Below are positions 54,607 to 64,000 of a stretch of DNA of 64,000 nucleotides, piece after piece. Position numbers and translations under genes: made by a program. Position 1 is the stretch's first letter; every line of letters begins with the position of its first letter. Below the pieces are notes generated by a model that had not been told where the DNA came from, made no database searches, and saw only the letters and a program-made list of their open reading frames with translations. This DNA comes from Anolis sagrei (Eukaryota; Chordata; Lepidosauria; Squamata; Anolidae). Location of the stretch: positions 93,174,500-93,238,499 of the forward strand of contig NC_090034.1 of the NCBI RefSeq assembly GCF_037176765.1, written 5' to 3'.

Positions 54607-55470
54607 GTGATTGCAGCAGCCCAACTGGGTGGTGTCTATCATCCACCATTGCTTCGATGTCACTGGCACAAGTGGTTGCAGCAGCCCAACTGTGTGGTGT
54701 CTATCATCCACCATTGTTTCGATCCTTGTCTTACTCCTTTCTGATCTCTTGGAATGGGATTGTTCAGTTTCCCTAATGAGTAGTAAGTCTCTTGATGTCA
54801 TTGGCACAAGTGGTTGCAGCAGCCCAACTGTGTGGTGTCTATCATCCACAATTGCTTTGATGTCATTGGCACAAGTGGTTGCCGCAGCCCAACTGGGTGG
54901 TGTCTATCGTCCACCATTGCTTCGATCGTTGTCTTACTCCTTTCTCATCTCTTGGAATGGAATTGTTCAGTCTTCCCAATGAGCAGTAAGTCTCTTGATG
55001 TCATTGGCACAAGTGGTTGCTGCAGCCTTACTGGGTGGTGTCTATTGTCCACCATTGCTTCGATCCTTGCTTACTCCTTTCTGATCTCTTGGAATGGGAT
55101 TGTTCAGTTTCCCCAATGAGTAGTAAGTCTCTTGATGTCATTGGCACAAGTGGTTGCCGCAGCCCAACTGGGTGGTGTCTATCGTCCACCATGACTTCAA
55201 TCCTTGTCTTACTCCTTTCTGATATCTTGGAATGGGATTGTTCAATTTCCCCAATGAGTAGAAAGTCTCTTTATGTCATTGGCACAAGTGGTTGCCGCAG
55301 CCCAACTGGGTGGTGTCTATCATCCACCATTGCTTCGATCCTGGTCTTACTCCTTTCTGATCTCTTGGAATGGGATTGTTCAGTTTCCCCAATGAGTAGT
55401 AAGCCTATTGATGTCATTGGCCCAAGTGGTTGCCACAGCCCAACTGGGTAGTGTCTGTCATCCACCATTG
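53628..55470 (-). repeat. 138-bp tandem array (46 codons per unit)
   Basis: Units start at 'tctatcgtccaccattgctt' near 53641, 53779, 53917, 54637, 54699, 54838, 54901, 55039, 55177, 55315 and 55454. Spacing is 138 bp, with two ~62-bp short units. On the minus strand a unit reads MVDDRHHPVGLRQPLVPMTS then RDLLLIGETEQSHSKRSERS. The period is a multiple of three and most units are open, but at least one carries TAA. An L2-like LINE interrupts the array. Confidence 0.88.
54007..54605 (+). mobile_element. L2-like LINE 3' end inside the tandem array
   Basis: It carries 'gacagggccttctctgtggc', 'ttcagaaagaatttgaagac', 'gtaagccgcatcgagtcctt' and an (ATA)n tail at 54,562-54,605. The array resumes directly after the tail. 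Confidence 0.8.
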
Positions 55471-55649
55471 CTTCCATCCTTGTGTTCCTCTTTTTCGATC
55501 TCTTGGAAAAGTAAGAGATTGATACTGAAGTGAAGGCGTTTGCATTTGACGCTCATCTCCTCCAAAGGATCAATCACAGGCTGATCCTCTGCTGAAAGTA
55601 GCTGTTACCGAAGGGAATAAGCCTGGGCAGGGGCAGGTGGCATTGTTCT

Positions 55650-56487
55650 TCATCGCTCTGCACAGAGAGGCACAGAGAGGCCCTCTTGTCTCATCCAGAT
55701 GGATGTCTTCACAGTGTGGCCCTGGAGGTGTCCTCTATTAGTCCGAGCGGAGTCCAAGGTTCCAGGTCTGGTGGGTGGTCTTCCCCTTCTGTCCTGAACA
55801 GAGACAGTCAAAGGAGCCTTCTCCTCTCTGGACTCAAAGAGCTGGACAGCCTCTTGGACACTTCTGGGCAGCTGCCAAGCCTTCTGCACGATCATTTTCT
55901 TTAAGTGCTGATCCAGTTTATTCATGGTCTCCTTCGCCAGAAAGGAAGAAGGTTTCACCTTCAATAATACTTTTGTTTCCTTCCGGGGCCTCTGGGAAAC
56001 AGCGTGAAGCAGGAGGCATGAAGGTCCTGAGGGACCTGGGGAGGGTTGAGGGCAGTCCCATCAGGTGCTGTGTTCTCTTGACCATGCAGTGAGACTCTAG
56101 TTTTGCGATCACATCCTCCTCCATGAAGGAAATAGGCATGACTGCAAATTGGGCCTGCTGGGCCTCGCTGGATCTGCCCTGTATGCTCATGACACGCTTG
56201 GACCTTAGCTTTGACCTAGCCCTTCTCTGCTCTTTCAGTGCCTTTTTCTTGTGTCTTCGGCTGACCCGGATAGATTCTGTGCTGCTATACTCTGAGCTGC
56301 TGAAGGAGAACTCAGAGAGGTCTGAACAAGATTCTGTGCTTGAAACATAAGACCTTTCATGGGTGGTTGTAGAAAAAGTGATGGAGATTTGGTCATCGGA
56401 ACAATTGGCGAACCCTTCGCAGCACTTTCGACCTCGATTCTTCTTATGTACCATCTCTGGAAAGCAGCAACTGCACAATTGTGGCAT
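55650..56487 (-). pseudogene. SPATA31-like protein, two GLP-type repeats in shifted frames
   Basis: From MPQLCSCCFPEM (ATG at 56487) the frame holds a Ser-rich zone, a basic KKKALKEQRRARSK run, then EEDVIAKLESHCMVKRTQH followed by LMGLPSTLPRSL. It stops at 55918. In the +1 frame the protein goes on: FLAKETMNKLDQHLKKMIVQ then KAWQLPRSVQEAV, ending at 55650. The spaced 'L..H......Q...GLP....S' pattern is the SPATA31/FAM205 repeat, so a single-base frame change near 55,980-56,000 splits one coding region. The exon starts at acceptor ttttcag (56514 side). The usual N-terminal TM was not found. SPATA31 proteins are linked to testis; the role here is unknown. Confidence 0.55.
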
Positions 56488-57080
56488 GGTGGATGATGCC
56501 CCATGTCTTCTCCCTGAAAAGGCACGAGGAAGGATAAGACAGGATGGAAAGAGATGCAACCCAGAAATCACACTATGAAGCATTTGCCTTTCTATTCCTT
56601 TCCCACAAGTGAAAATCCCACTCCTGAATTCAAAGCAAATATGACAAATGCAGTGCCCCTTTGACACCAGCACTCCTTCTTTCTCTCTTGGTTCTCCAGC
56701 ACAACCCTATAATTAATCAACACTTGGCATAAGCGGACCATGGAGTCATGTTGGAGGACTTATATATTGGTTAATCTGTCCTCCCGATGAATCGCTAACT
56801 CCTCCGCAACAACATTGGTGACACAGCAGAATCCCAAAGAGGAGATATTAATCAAATCTGCAAGAGTTAAATCTGATTGTGCTTTCTAGAGCAAAGCAAA
56901 ATACTCCCCAAATTATAAATTACTCCCCTAAAAAATCATCCCCTAAAATGGCCCAGAGGGGGAATACAAAGCCTATGGAGGAGACCCCAAACCTCCTACT
57001 ATGGGAGGGAGAGCCTCTGGAAGCAAATAGCCCTTGAAAACCATTAGTCCTCTAGACATTTGGAGCAGAAGGAGCGTTAC

Positions 57081-57135
57081 CTCTTCCTCGTCATGCTGCT
57101 GTCTCCTGCAACCTCTCTCTGCAGCTTCCACAAAC
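57081..57135 (-). other. Possible 5' exon of the SPATA31-like locus
   Basis: A 55-nt segment bounded by cttggcag and GTAACG on the minus strand. In the phase needed to join 56513 it contains a TGA, so it would be untranslated leader rather than coding. Confidence 0.25.
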
Positions 57136-57407
57136 CTGCCAAGAGGAAAGCAGAAAGAAAGAGAAACCCCTAGTTATACTGCAGTAAATCCTAGAAGGGC
57201 TCATTTTCGTGAGTGCCCTGGGAAGGGCAAGATCTGGTTATCAAGAAGTCAGGCCCCCAACAATATGAATGATATAAAATATATGAATTGTAAGATATAT
57301 CTCCATCGGAAAAGATAGCCAGCCACATGGTAATTTCCATTGTTGTCAAGCCACCGTATGTGCCACCCTCCCAAATTAATTTAGACATTTGGAAGACTTC
57401 AAGCAAA

Positions 57408-57475
57408 ATATTGTTGTTGTTTATTCATTCAGTCTCTTCCGGCTATTCATGACTTCCTGGACCATCCCATCTAAC
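57408..57475 (-). mobile_element. Short Bov-B LINE fragment
   Basis: 'gttgtttattcattcagtct' then 'tcatgacttcctggaccat', antisense to Bov-B, about 68 bp. Confidence 0.6.
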
Positions 57476-57479
57476 TTGT

Positions 57480-57868
57480 ATTCATTGTGTGTTGTATTAA
57501 TTCCTAAATGTATAAAATCTAAAATTGAATGTACTGTGAAGGCATCAGTTTTCCCCAGTGCCCTCTATTAACATAACCTTCTGAGAAGGGCATCAAGTAT
57601 CCCTCCAGCGATCTCCCAGACTTGATAATATAATCTCTTTTGTATATGTAAAAAAAAAAGATAATCGCTTTATCTCCAGGGTCGTGTTTATACCGTTGAC
57701 TTGACCAAATGTGCCCAGAAACTTATAGCTCTGGACTTACAGCTCTTATACAAAAAAGTAACAACAATTTGTTATATTATTATAGTTATGATATGGACCT
57801 CTTATGATATTTTGGAAACACTTTAGAAATGATTCACTCCCCCCCCCCCCCCCCACACACACACACAA
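57480..57868. other. Spacer with a poly-C/(AC) run
   Basis: No gene was recognised. A poly-C then (AC)n run lies at 57,839-57,867. Confidence 0.35.
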
Positions 57869-57869
57869 T

Positions 57870-58307
57870 TTAGTAATGAGTATTGATTGTTTTCCCCATT
57901 GATTGCACAGGTCTATACAGATGGACAGAACACTCAGTTCCTTGGTGCTCAGCCATTGATTTTTTGGGCCACTTATAGAGGCAAAAGTACTCACCCGTCC
58001 TCCAAAGGGCCAAAGCTAGGACACAATTCCAAGGCAGGCAGAAAGGCATCTGTTGAATGTTTGACACAGTTCCTGCCATAATGGAGGGTTCTCTCTCAGG
58101 AGCTCCCAAATCAAGTAGAAAGTTAAGGCATTTATTACCAGAAATAAAATAAATACACAGCATTGCCTCTTCCATCATCATCAGCAAACCCAAGGTGACA
58201 TTGCCACCTTGGGTCCTTTGCCAATACTGGCTGGAAAAACAAGTGCAAAGCCTTGGGAGGAGTCCAGCTTGCATCATAAAGGTCTCCTGGTCCCCTTTGG
58301 GCATCAA
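57870..58307 (-). other. 145-codon open frame of unknown nature
   Basis: It starts MMPKGDQETFMMQAG inside the minisatellite and runs through SQYWQRTQGGNVTLG, MEEAMLCIYFISG and LPWNCVLALALW. No domain was recognised. It may be a decayed distal exon of the SPATA31-like locus or chance. Confidence 0.25.
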
Positions 58308-58640
58308 CCACAGGTCAGAAGAAACCTCAGGACTTCATAAAGGTCTGACCCTCTGAGCAGTGATGGGTCAGATGACATCATTAGACTTCATAAAGACCTC
58401 GAGGTCCCTTTTGGGCAGCAGCCATGGGTCAGAAGAAACCTCAATGACCCTCTGAGCAGTGATGGTTCTGAAGGCATCACTAGACTTCATAAAGGTCTCC
58501 AGGTCCCCTTTGGGCATCAGCCACAGCTCAGAAGAAACCTCAGGATTTCATAAAGTTCTGACCCTCTGAGCAGTGATGGATCAGAAGGCATCACCAGACT
58601 TCATAAAGGACTGCAGGTCCCCTCTGGGCATCAGTCTAAG
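58265..58640 (-). repeat. ~114-bp minisatellite with coding-like units
   Basis: 'cttcataaaggtctccaggt' and variants recur at about 58,271, 58,386, 58,487 and 58,600. On the minus strand units read EVSSDLWLMPKGDLETFMKS then DAFRTITAQRV, with stops in some units. Confidence 0.75.
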
Positions 58641-58649
58641 GATGCCAGG

Positions 58650-58930
58650 TGTTTCTTATGCACAGTTCCCCTTAGCCACACTCCAAAATTTGTTTCTAAA
58701 ACTTGCCAAGATAAATAAAAACAAAAGAATGAATAATAAATGTTGGAAATGTAAGAGAAAAGAAGGTACATGTGGTGGACTTGTCATAAAAACCATGTGT
58801 ATTGGACAACTGTTAAAGAAACAATCCAAATAATTTTGCAACAGAATATACCATTGTCACCAGAAATATTTTTTGTTGGGACTGGCAAATGATATCATCA
58901 ATAAGAAAAATATGGACCCTGATATGGCAT
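58650..58930 (+). mobile_element. L1 ORF2 C-terminal fragment
   Basis: Text reads LAKINKNKRMNNKCWKCKRK then EGT, the L1 zinc-knuckle zone, followed by FLLGLANDIINKK in another frame. Confidence 0.7.
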
Positions 58931-59894
58931 ACCTAGGATAAAGTGTTCAACATCTCTGTTATGTTGGTAAGAAAAGCAACTCTCAGATCTGGATGTTTCT
59001 TCCTAGATCCCCTGAAACCTTCTTGTTCTCATACTCCACACATCAGAGAACTGAGTGTTAGGCATGTTAGCACTGTCCTGCTCAGAGTTCAGAAAGTTCT
59101 ATTTTGTGGGGCTGCAACCCCTAGAATTCCATTGGGCACGATGGTTGGGCAATTCTAGCAGCTGTAGTCTTATCTTTTTCCAAGATCGACTGCTGAGTTA
59201 TTCCAGTCTTGTAGCTCTTCCACTAAGTTAGTGGAAAGGAAACAATAATATCACACCAACCTCAGAAAGAAAATAGTAACATCACACCAACCACAAGAGG
59301 AGAAGCAAAGGAAATGCAACTCTGAAGGCACTGAGGTCAGAACTACTGGTATGTTGTATTAAATTTAATTGATTACTCTGCTAGTTTGCTAACAAAGTAA
59401 TGCATTTTAATTAGAAAGTATTTTGTGAAGCTTCCAGAAGAGACGAATCAATTTAAAATGCAGTATGTTCCACACACAAAAACAGTTGCGTAAAACTAAA
59501 TGACAATGATTGTGACTAGGAAGTAAATGAATATTGAGAAAGTCATAATGCTCTGAACTCTAAAGAACCATAATTTCTCTGCAAATTTGCAGACATGCTG
59601 TCTGTTTAAAATGCCTTCAAATACACTACTATCAAAAGATTAATACAATTGCTTTCTCTGTTCAAGTATTGAATGTCTGTGTGGTATCATCATACGTGTC
59701 AAAATTGAGAATGAATTTTATAACAGAGCTGTAACTGCATGAAAAGTGAGTTCTGCTGCAGCCTATGAAGCATGTGTTCATGGAAAGCCTTCCTTGTATA
59801 TAGAAAAAGTTAGTAAGTTCCTGAAGTTTGAGTGTTGTGTGGGATTCAGTGCTATCCTGTTCTTTGGATATCCTACCAGTCTGCTACTGAGCAC
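58931..59894. other. Unassigned stretch
   Basis: No gene was recognised. A short direct repeat 'atatcacaccaacc' / 'acatcacaccaacc' lies near 59,250-59,290. Confidence 0.35.
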
Positions 59895-60360
59895 AATTGA
59901 AAGTGCAAGCCCTAAATGGTTCCAGCCCAGCTTACCTTTCCAAATGTATCTCCCTCTATGAGCCAGCTAGGAGGTTAAGATCTTCTGGGGAAGTCCTGCC
60001 CTCAGTCCCACCTCCTTCACAGGTGTGGATGGCAGGGATGAGAGACAGGGCCTTCTCAGTGGTGGCCCTTCACCTATGGAATTCCCTCTCAAGAGAAATT
60101 AGATCAGCCCCCTCCCTCCTGACCTTTAGGAAAAGGTTAAAGACATGAATGTGTCACCAATATTTCAGTGAGTAATCTTTCAGTGCAGTAAGAGAATATG
60201 GAGTAGTGCAATGACAATTGGAATGACTGCAGAATATGATATTGGATTGCATGATTTTAAATAATGGTTTTAAGGTTTTATATGTTTTTAATTATTGTTT
60301 TGATGTTTATATTTATTTTACTATGTATGTTCATATGGCACCAAATCGCTGCCTGTATAT
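59895..60360 (+). mobile_element. L2-like LINE 3' end
   Basis: The minimal frame SVVALHLWNSLSREIRSAPS then LLTFRKRLKT is the L2-like ORF2 C-terminus, followed by an AT-rich 3' UTR. Confidence 0.8.
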
Positions 60361-61612
60361 CAGTGGTCCATGGACCACCATGTCATGAATGACTTTTCAA
60401 TAACTTTGAAGCATAGGTTTTTTTTTATTGCAATTTCCAGTGTGAGAGGGTATATCAGATTACAGAAAACATTTAGACAAAGAATGAATCGGACATACAG
60501 ACATACAGATTTTATGCAACTACATTGGATTTACAATTACAATGGTTAACAAACAAACAAAGGGGAATTACATTTTCACTCAGCATTCACACCATGCATT
60601 CATCCTCAGGCATTCAAATGTTACAATATCATTTTCTCCCTCCTTGGAGAAGCACCTGTTAGGCCAGATCCTGCTTTCCTGCAGCCTGCCAATGCATAGT
60701 TCCAAAACTTCCATAACGCCAAAACTTCAAAACGCCGAAATGCCAAAACTTCTTTTCCTAAGAACAATGCCAAGGACCAGATCTCTGTTTTCCACGCAAC
60801 AGAACCTGACCCTCTGCACAAAATCTAAGACTCCAAAAGCGCACTTCTTCCTCTTCCCTTGAGAAAGAAGCCCCAAAGTGACCAGACTGCTCTCGTGAAA
60901 ATCTGCCACTATCCATAGGTACACTATCTCTCTCCTTCCTATGGAGCAGAGGATAGCAGGTGAACCAGACTCCTCAGGTCGGTCACACTTTGAGCATTAT
61001 TAGACTTTTATAGGAATATTCTGTTGATGTGGCCCCAAAGTTGTAAATGAATGATAGACGACTTTCATACTGGCTCCATCTCAGTTTCCTGGCCAGATGT
61101 TGATCTTCTTTATTGGTGTTGATCTTATGTTGACTTCCTTCTTAACATAAGGAAAGTTGCAAACATTTCCTTAACTTGAAAGAACCATTGTCACAGTTGT
61201 TATCCATTCTCATTAGCAGGTTTTGATCACAGTTCCAGCAAGCAGGTAGTTAGTCATTGCAGGCCTTAATATTATACTGGTGTTTCCAGAATTATTAACT
61301 CCAATCACACATCCTTCCATTCATTCCCACACATCATATTAAATTCATATTTGTCAAATCTGCACATTGAATTTCTTGTGACAACCACTGGTCTGCAAGA
61401 ATGAAAATATGGTCCACGGCCTTACTATTACTACACCGTTGCCTCAAAATCACGTGACAACGAGAGTGACTGGTCTTGCAAAACCCTCTAATAGTGCTGA
61501 GGCAATGGGGATGTCGGGAGGGGAGAGGCTGACTACCCACAAAAGATTACTACTACCACATCAGCTCTAGATTATTAAATATGGTTTTCTGTGGGCGAGC
61601 AGATGGCGTCTA
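60361..61612. other. Unassigned 1.25-kb stretch
   Basis: It begins 'cagtggtccatggaccacc', and 'gtgacaaccactgg' lies near 61,380, so an old hAT is possible. The flanking 8-mers do not match. No gene was recognised. Confidence 0.3.
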
Positions 61613-61935
61613 AGGTAAAGGTAAAGGTTTTCCCCTCACATTAAGTCCAGTTGTGTCCGACTCTGGGGGTTGATGCTCATCTCCATTTCTAAGCTGAAGA
61701 GCCGGCATTGCCCATAGATACCTGCAAGGTCATGTGGCCGGCATGACTGCATGGAGCGCCGTTACATTCTCACAGGAGCGGTACCTATTGATCTACTCAC
61801 ATTTGCATGTTTTCAAACTGCTAGTTTGGCAGAAGCTGGGGCTAACAGCGAGAGCTCACGCCGCTCCCCAGATTCGAACCAGTGACCTTTCATTCAACAA
61901 CTTCAGCAGCTCAGCACTTTAACCCACTGTGCACC
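61613..61935 (-). mobile_element. Sauria-type tRNA SINE
   Basis: Left: (GTAAAG)n, 'ttttcccctcacattaagtc' and 'gttgtgtccgactctggggg'. Right: antisense tRNA-like head 'cagcactttaacccactgtg'. Confidence 0.82.
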
Positions 61936-62044
61936 CCAAATAACCAACCCAAATCTAAAGTTGACCAAAAACTGATTCATAACCCTTTTGGTACTAATGT
62001 TGGAGAGTGGTTCCTGGTCAAGTTATCCCTGGCCAACAAAAGGT

Positions 62045-62148
62045 TGGGAACCACTGCTATATATGTAAGCCACCTTGAGTCCCCTCTGGGGTTGAGAAGG
62101 GCAGAGTATAAATATGGTAAATAAATAAATAAATAAATAAATAAATAT
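62045..62148 (+). mobile_element. L2-like 3' tail only
   Basis: 'gtaagccaccttgagtcccc', 'gaagggcagagtataaat' and an (AAAT)n tail; about 100 bp. Confidence 0.7.
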
Positions 62149-62149
62149 C

Positions 62150-62904
62150 CAAACAGTGTTTCTAAATGCTCAACTGAAGTCTTAAATGACAACATTGTAT
62201 TAAAATTTGGTGGTTTAAGGAAATCATCAAGGGGAGGATGGATTTTTTTATTGAAGAGGCCAGTGCCCTCATGCCCCACCTCCACCCTGCATTGCTAAAA
62301 TCTCTGCTCCCATCATAACCAACTTTCCTTCCAGTGAATGGAAGTCAGCAAAGGCTGGTGGTTTTTCATCTACACACAGTTGTGCTCTTCTTCTGTGAGA
62401 GGGAAGTGAGTGATAAATATGTTGTAACCTCACGTTTCCTCACACCAGTTGTTGCAGCATTGTGATTTTGCAAAGTGAGGATGGGGCAGGGATTATTTAG
62501 GTTCCTTTGCCTTCCTCTTGCACTCATTTTACAACGCATTGGGACAGCAGCTCTTCAAGACATGCTTAACTCAGAATCAGCCTACATTGTGGTACAGAAG
62601 ACATTCTGAAGCAGCGTGTGGTGAGCAAACATTATGTGCCAGCGATGCCACAGAAAGTTGGGATGTTTCGGATTTGTCTGTATCTCATAGAAGCTCCTTT
62701 CTCTGTCCTCTTGGTTTCTATAGGAGGGCAGGCTATGAGGGAAAGGCAGGGACCAATTTGTGCTGCAGCATGCACCCATATCCACATCACAATGCATTGT
62801 GGTGTGCTAGATAGGACATCGTGTCATGTCTAGTCGATCTGTTCAGTTGGAAGTTGGTCTGGAAGTTGGAGGGAGAGGACTGGAGTTTGGGGACTGTCAA
62901 GAGA
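62150..62904. other. Unassigned stretch
   Basis: Frames at 62,518-62,814 on both strands show no domain. No repeat ends were seen. Confidence 0.35.
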
Positions 62905-62912
62905 CGTTAAGG

Positions 62913-63047
62913 CAGTGGTTCTCAACCTGTGGGTCCCCAGATGTTTTGGCCTTCAGCTCTCAGAAATCCCAGCAGCTGGTAAATTGGCTAGGATTTCTGG
63001 GAGTTGTAGGCCAAAAGACCGGGAAGCCCAGAGATTGAGAACCACTG
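62913..63047. mobile_element. Short palindromic hAT MITE
   Basis: Ends 'cagtggttctcaacctg' and 'agattgagaaccactg', flanks cgttaagg and ccttaagg (7 of 8 match). Confidence 0.88.
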
Positions 63048-63189
63048 CCTTAAGGGCTATAAATATGAAATTTGGAGGCACTTGTGGCCCATAGTCCTAA
63101 CCGTACCCACCTTACTTTATAATACAATGCAGCATTATATGCTTTAATGCTGAAACCTAGCATCCTGTAATGGTTTGAGTATTGGACAG

Positions 63190-63985
63190 TGACTTTGGAG
63201 ATGAGTGACAAGTGCAAGATACTCCACTTAGGCAATAAAAATGAAATGCAAAGATACAGAATGGGGGATGCATGGCCTGAGAGCAGTACATGTGAAAAAG
63301 ATCTTCGAGTGCTTATAGACAACAAGTTAAACATGAGCCAACCATGTGATGCGGCAGCAAAAAAAAGCCAATGGGATTTTGACTTGCATAAATAGGTGTA
63401 TAGTGTCTAGATCCAGGGAAGTCATGCTACCCCTCTATTCTGCCTCGGTTAGACCACACCTGGAATACTGTGTCCGGTTATGGGCACCACAATTGAAGGG
63501 AGACATGTTTACAAGATGGAATGTGTCCAGAGGAGGGCGACTAAAATGATCAAGGGTCTGGACAACAAGGCCTATGAGGATGGCTTAAATAACTGGGCAT
63601 GTTTAGCATGCAGAAGAGAAGGCTGAGAGGAGACATGATAGCCATGTATAAATATGTGAGGGGAAATCATAGGGAGGAGGAAGCAAGCTTGTTTTCTGCT
63701 GCCCTGGAGACTAGGACGCAGAACAATGGCTTCAAACTACAGGAAAGGAGATTCCACCTGAACATTAGGAAGAACTTTCTGACTATGATAACTGTTCAGC
63801 AGTGGAACTCTCTGTCCCAGAGTGTGGTGGAGGCTCCTTCTTTGGAGGCTTTTAAACAGAGGCTGGATGGCCATCTGTCGGGGGTGCTTTGAATGCGGTT
63901 TTCCTGCTTCTTGGCTGGGGGTTGGACTGGGTATCCCATGACGTCTCTTCCAACTCTATGATTCTATTATTCTATGAGTGTTCAA
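63190..63985 (+). mobile_element. CR1 LINE, ORF2 C-terminus and tail
   Basis: Three frames in turn carry KCKILHLGNKNEMQRYRMGD, then VRPHLEYCVRLWAPQLKGDM, then [13 protein letters not shown] and [20 protein letters not shown]. It ends in 'ctatgattctattattctat'. There are at least three frame breaks. Confidence 0.92.
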
Positions 63986-64000
63986 TTCTCCACTTGGCTG

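Noticed and set aside
53483-55451. Plus-strand frames (units reading LLLSDLLEWDCSVS)
   Set aside because: These are the opposite strand of the 138-bp array. The minus strand is favoured because it matches the SPATA31-like exon orientation and the charged text next to it.
53628-58640. Regular repeats that might suggest a CRISPR array
   Set aside because: Units are contiguous tandem copies without spacers in a vertebrate genome; they are minisatellites.
60361-61400. Possible long hAT or LTR-type insertion ('cagtggtcc...ccactgg')
   Set aside because: The flanking 8-mers do not match and no internal family text was recognised, so it stays unassigned.

Overview
This 64 kb window is vertebrate nuclear DNA, almost certainly from a squamate reptile of the Anolis/iguanian type. 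The basis is the repeat mix: CR1, L1, L2-like and Bov-B LINEs, Penelope-like elements, tRNA-derived SINEs of the Sauria and ACA styles, hAT elements with SPIN/URR1-like ends, Tigger/mariner and Harbinger MITEs, and a Helitron. Most of the window is transposon. The host genes are few, widely spaced and split by introns. All coordinates and splice calls come from reading the sequence; no search was run.

Host genes. (1) 3,888-7,097 (+): a four-exon, fully in-frame Siglec-like receptor (246 aa) with one V-set domain, the sialic-acid-type F-strand arginine, and a lysine inside its membrane segment, as in receptors that pair with DAP12. (2) 25,082-26,095 (-): an intact GPR32/FPR-like chemoattractant-type GPCR whose last residues and stop come from a hAT MITE. 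(3) 32,800-41,696 (+): a second Siglec-like gene whose exons join in frame as signal-V-C2-V-C2-TM-tail (574 aa). Its two V-C2 cassettes lie in a recent tandem duplication. (4) About 52.8-57.1 kb (-): a damaged SPATA31-like locus carrying a 138-bp (46-codon) tandem array.

Layout. 0-3.5 kb: CR1, Tigger MITE, hAT. 3.9-7.1 kb: Siglec-like gene 1. 7.2-14.7 kb: a CR1 copy split by a full-length but inactive L1 with a 16-bp target duplication. 14.7-25 kb: L2, Bov-B, SINE and MITE copies, no gene recognised. 25-26 kb: GPCR. 26.4-27.7 kb: Helitron. 27.7-32.7 kb: AT-rich minisatellites and MITEs. 32.8-41.7 kb: Siglec-like gene 2. 41.7-52.5 kb: repeats. 52.8-58.7 kb: SPATA31-like remains and minisatellites. 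58.7-64 kb: repeats ending in CR1.

Working together (inference). A lysine-bearing short receptor next to a longer, uncharged-TM receptor with several Ig domains looks like a reptilian paired Siglec locus. A GPR32-like gene between them recalls human 19q13, where GPR32, the FPR genes and the CD33-related SIGLEC cluster lie in one region. No LTR retrovirus, CRISPR array or functional tRNA/rRNA gene was recognised.
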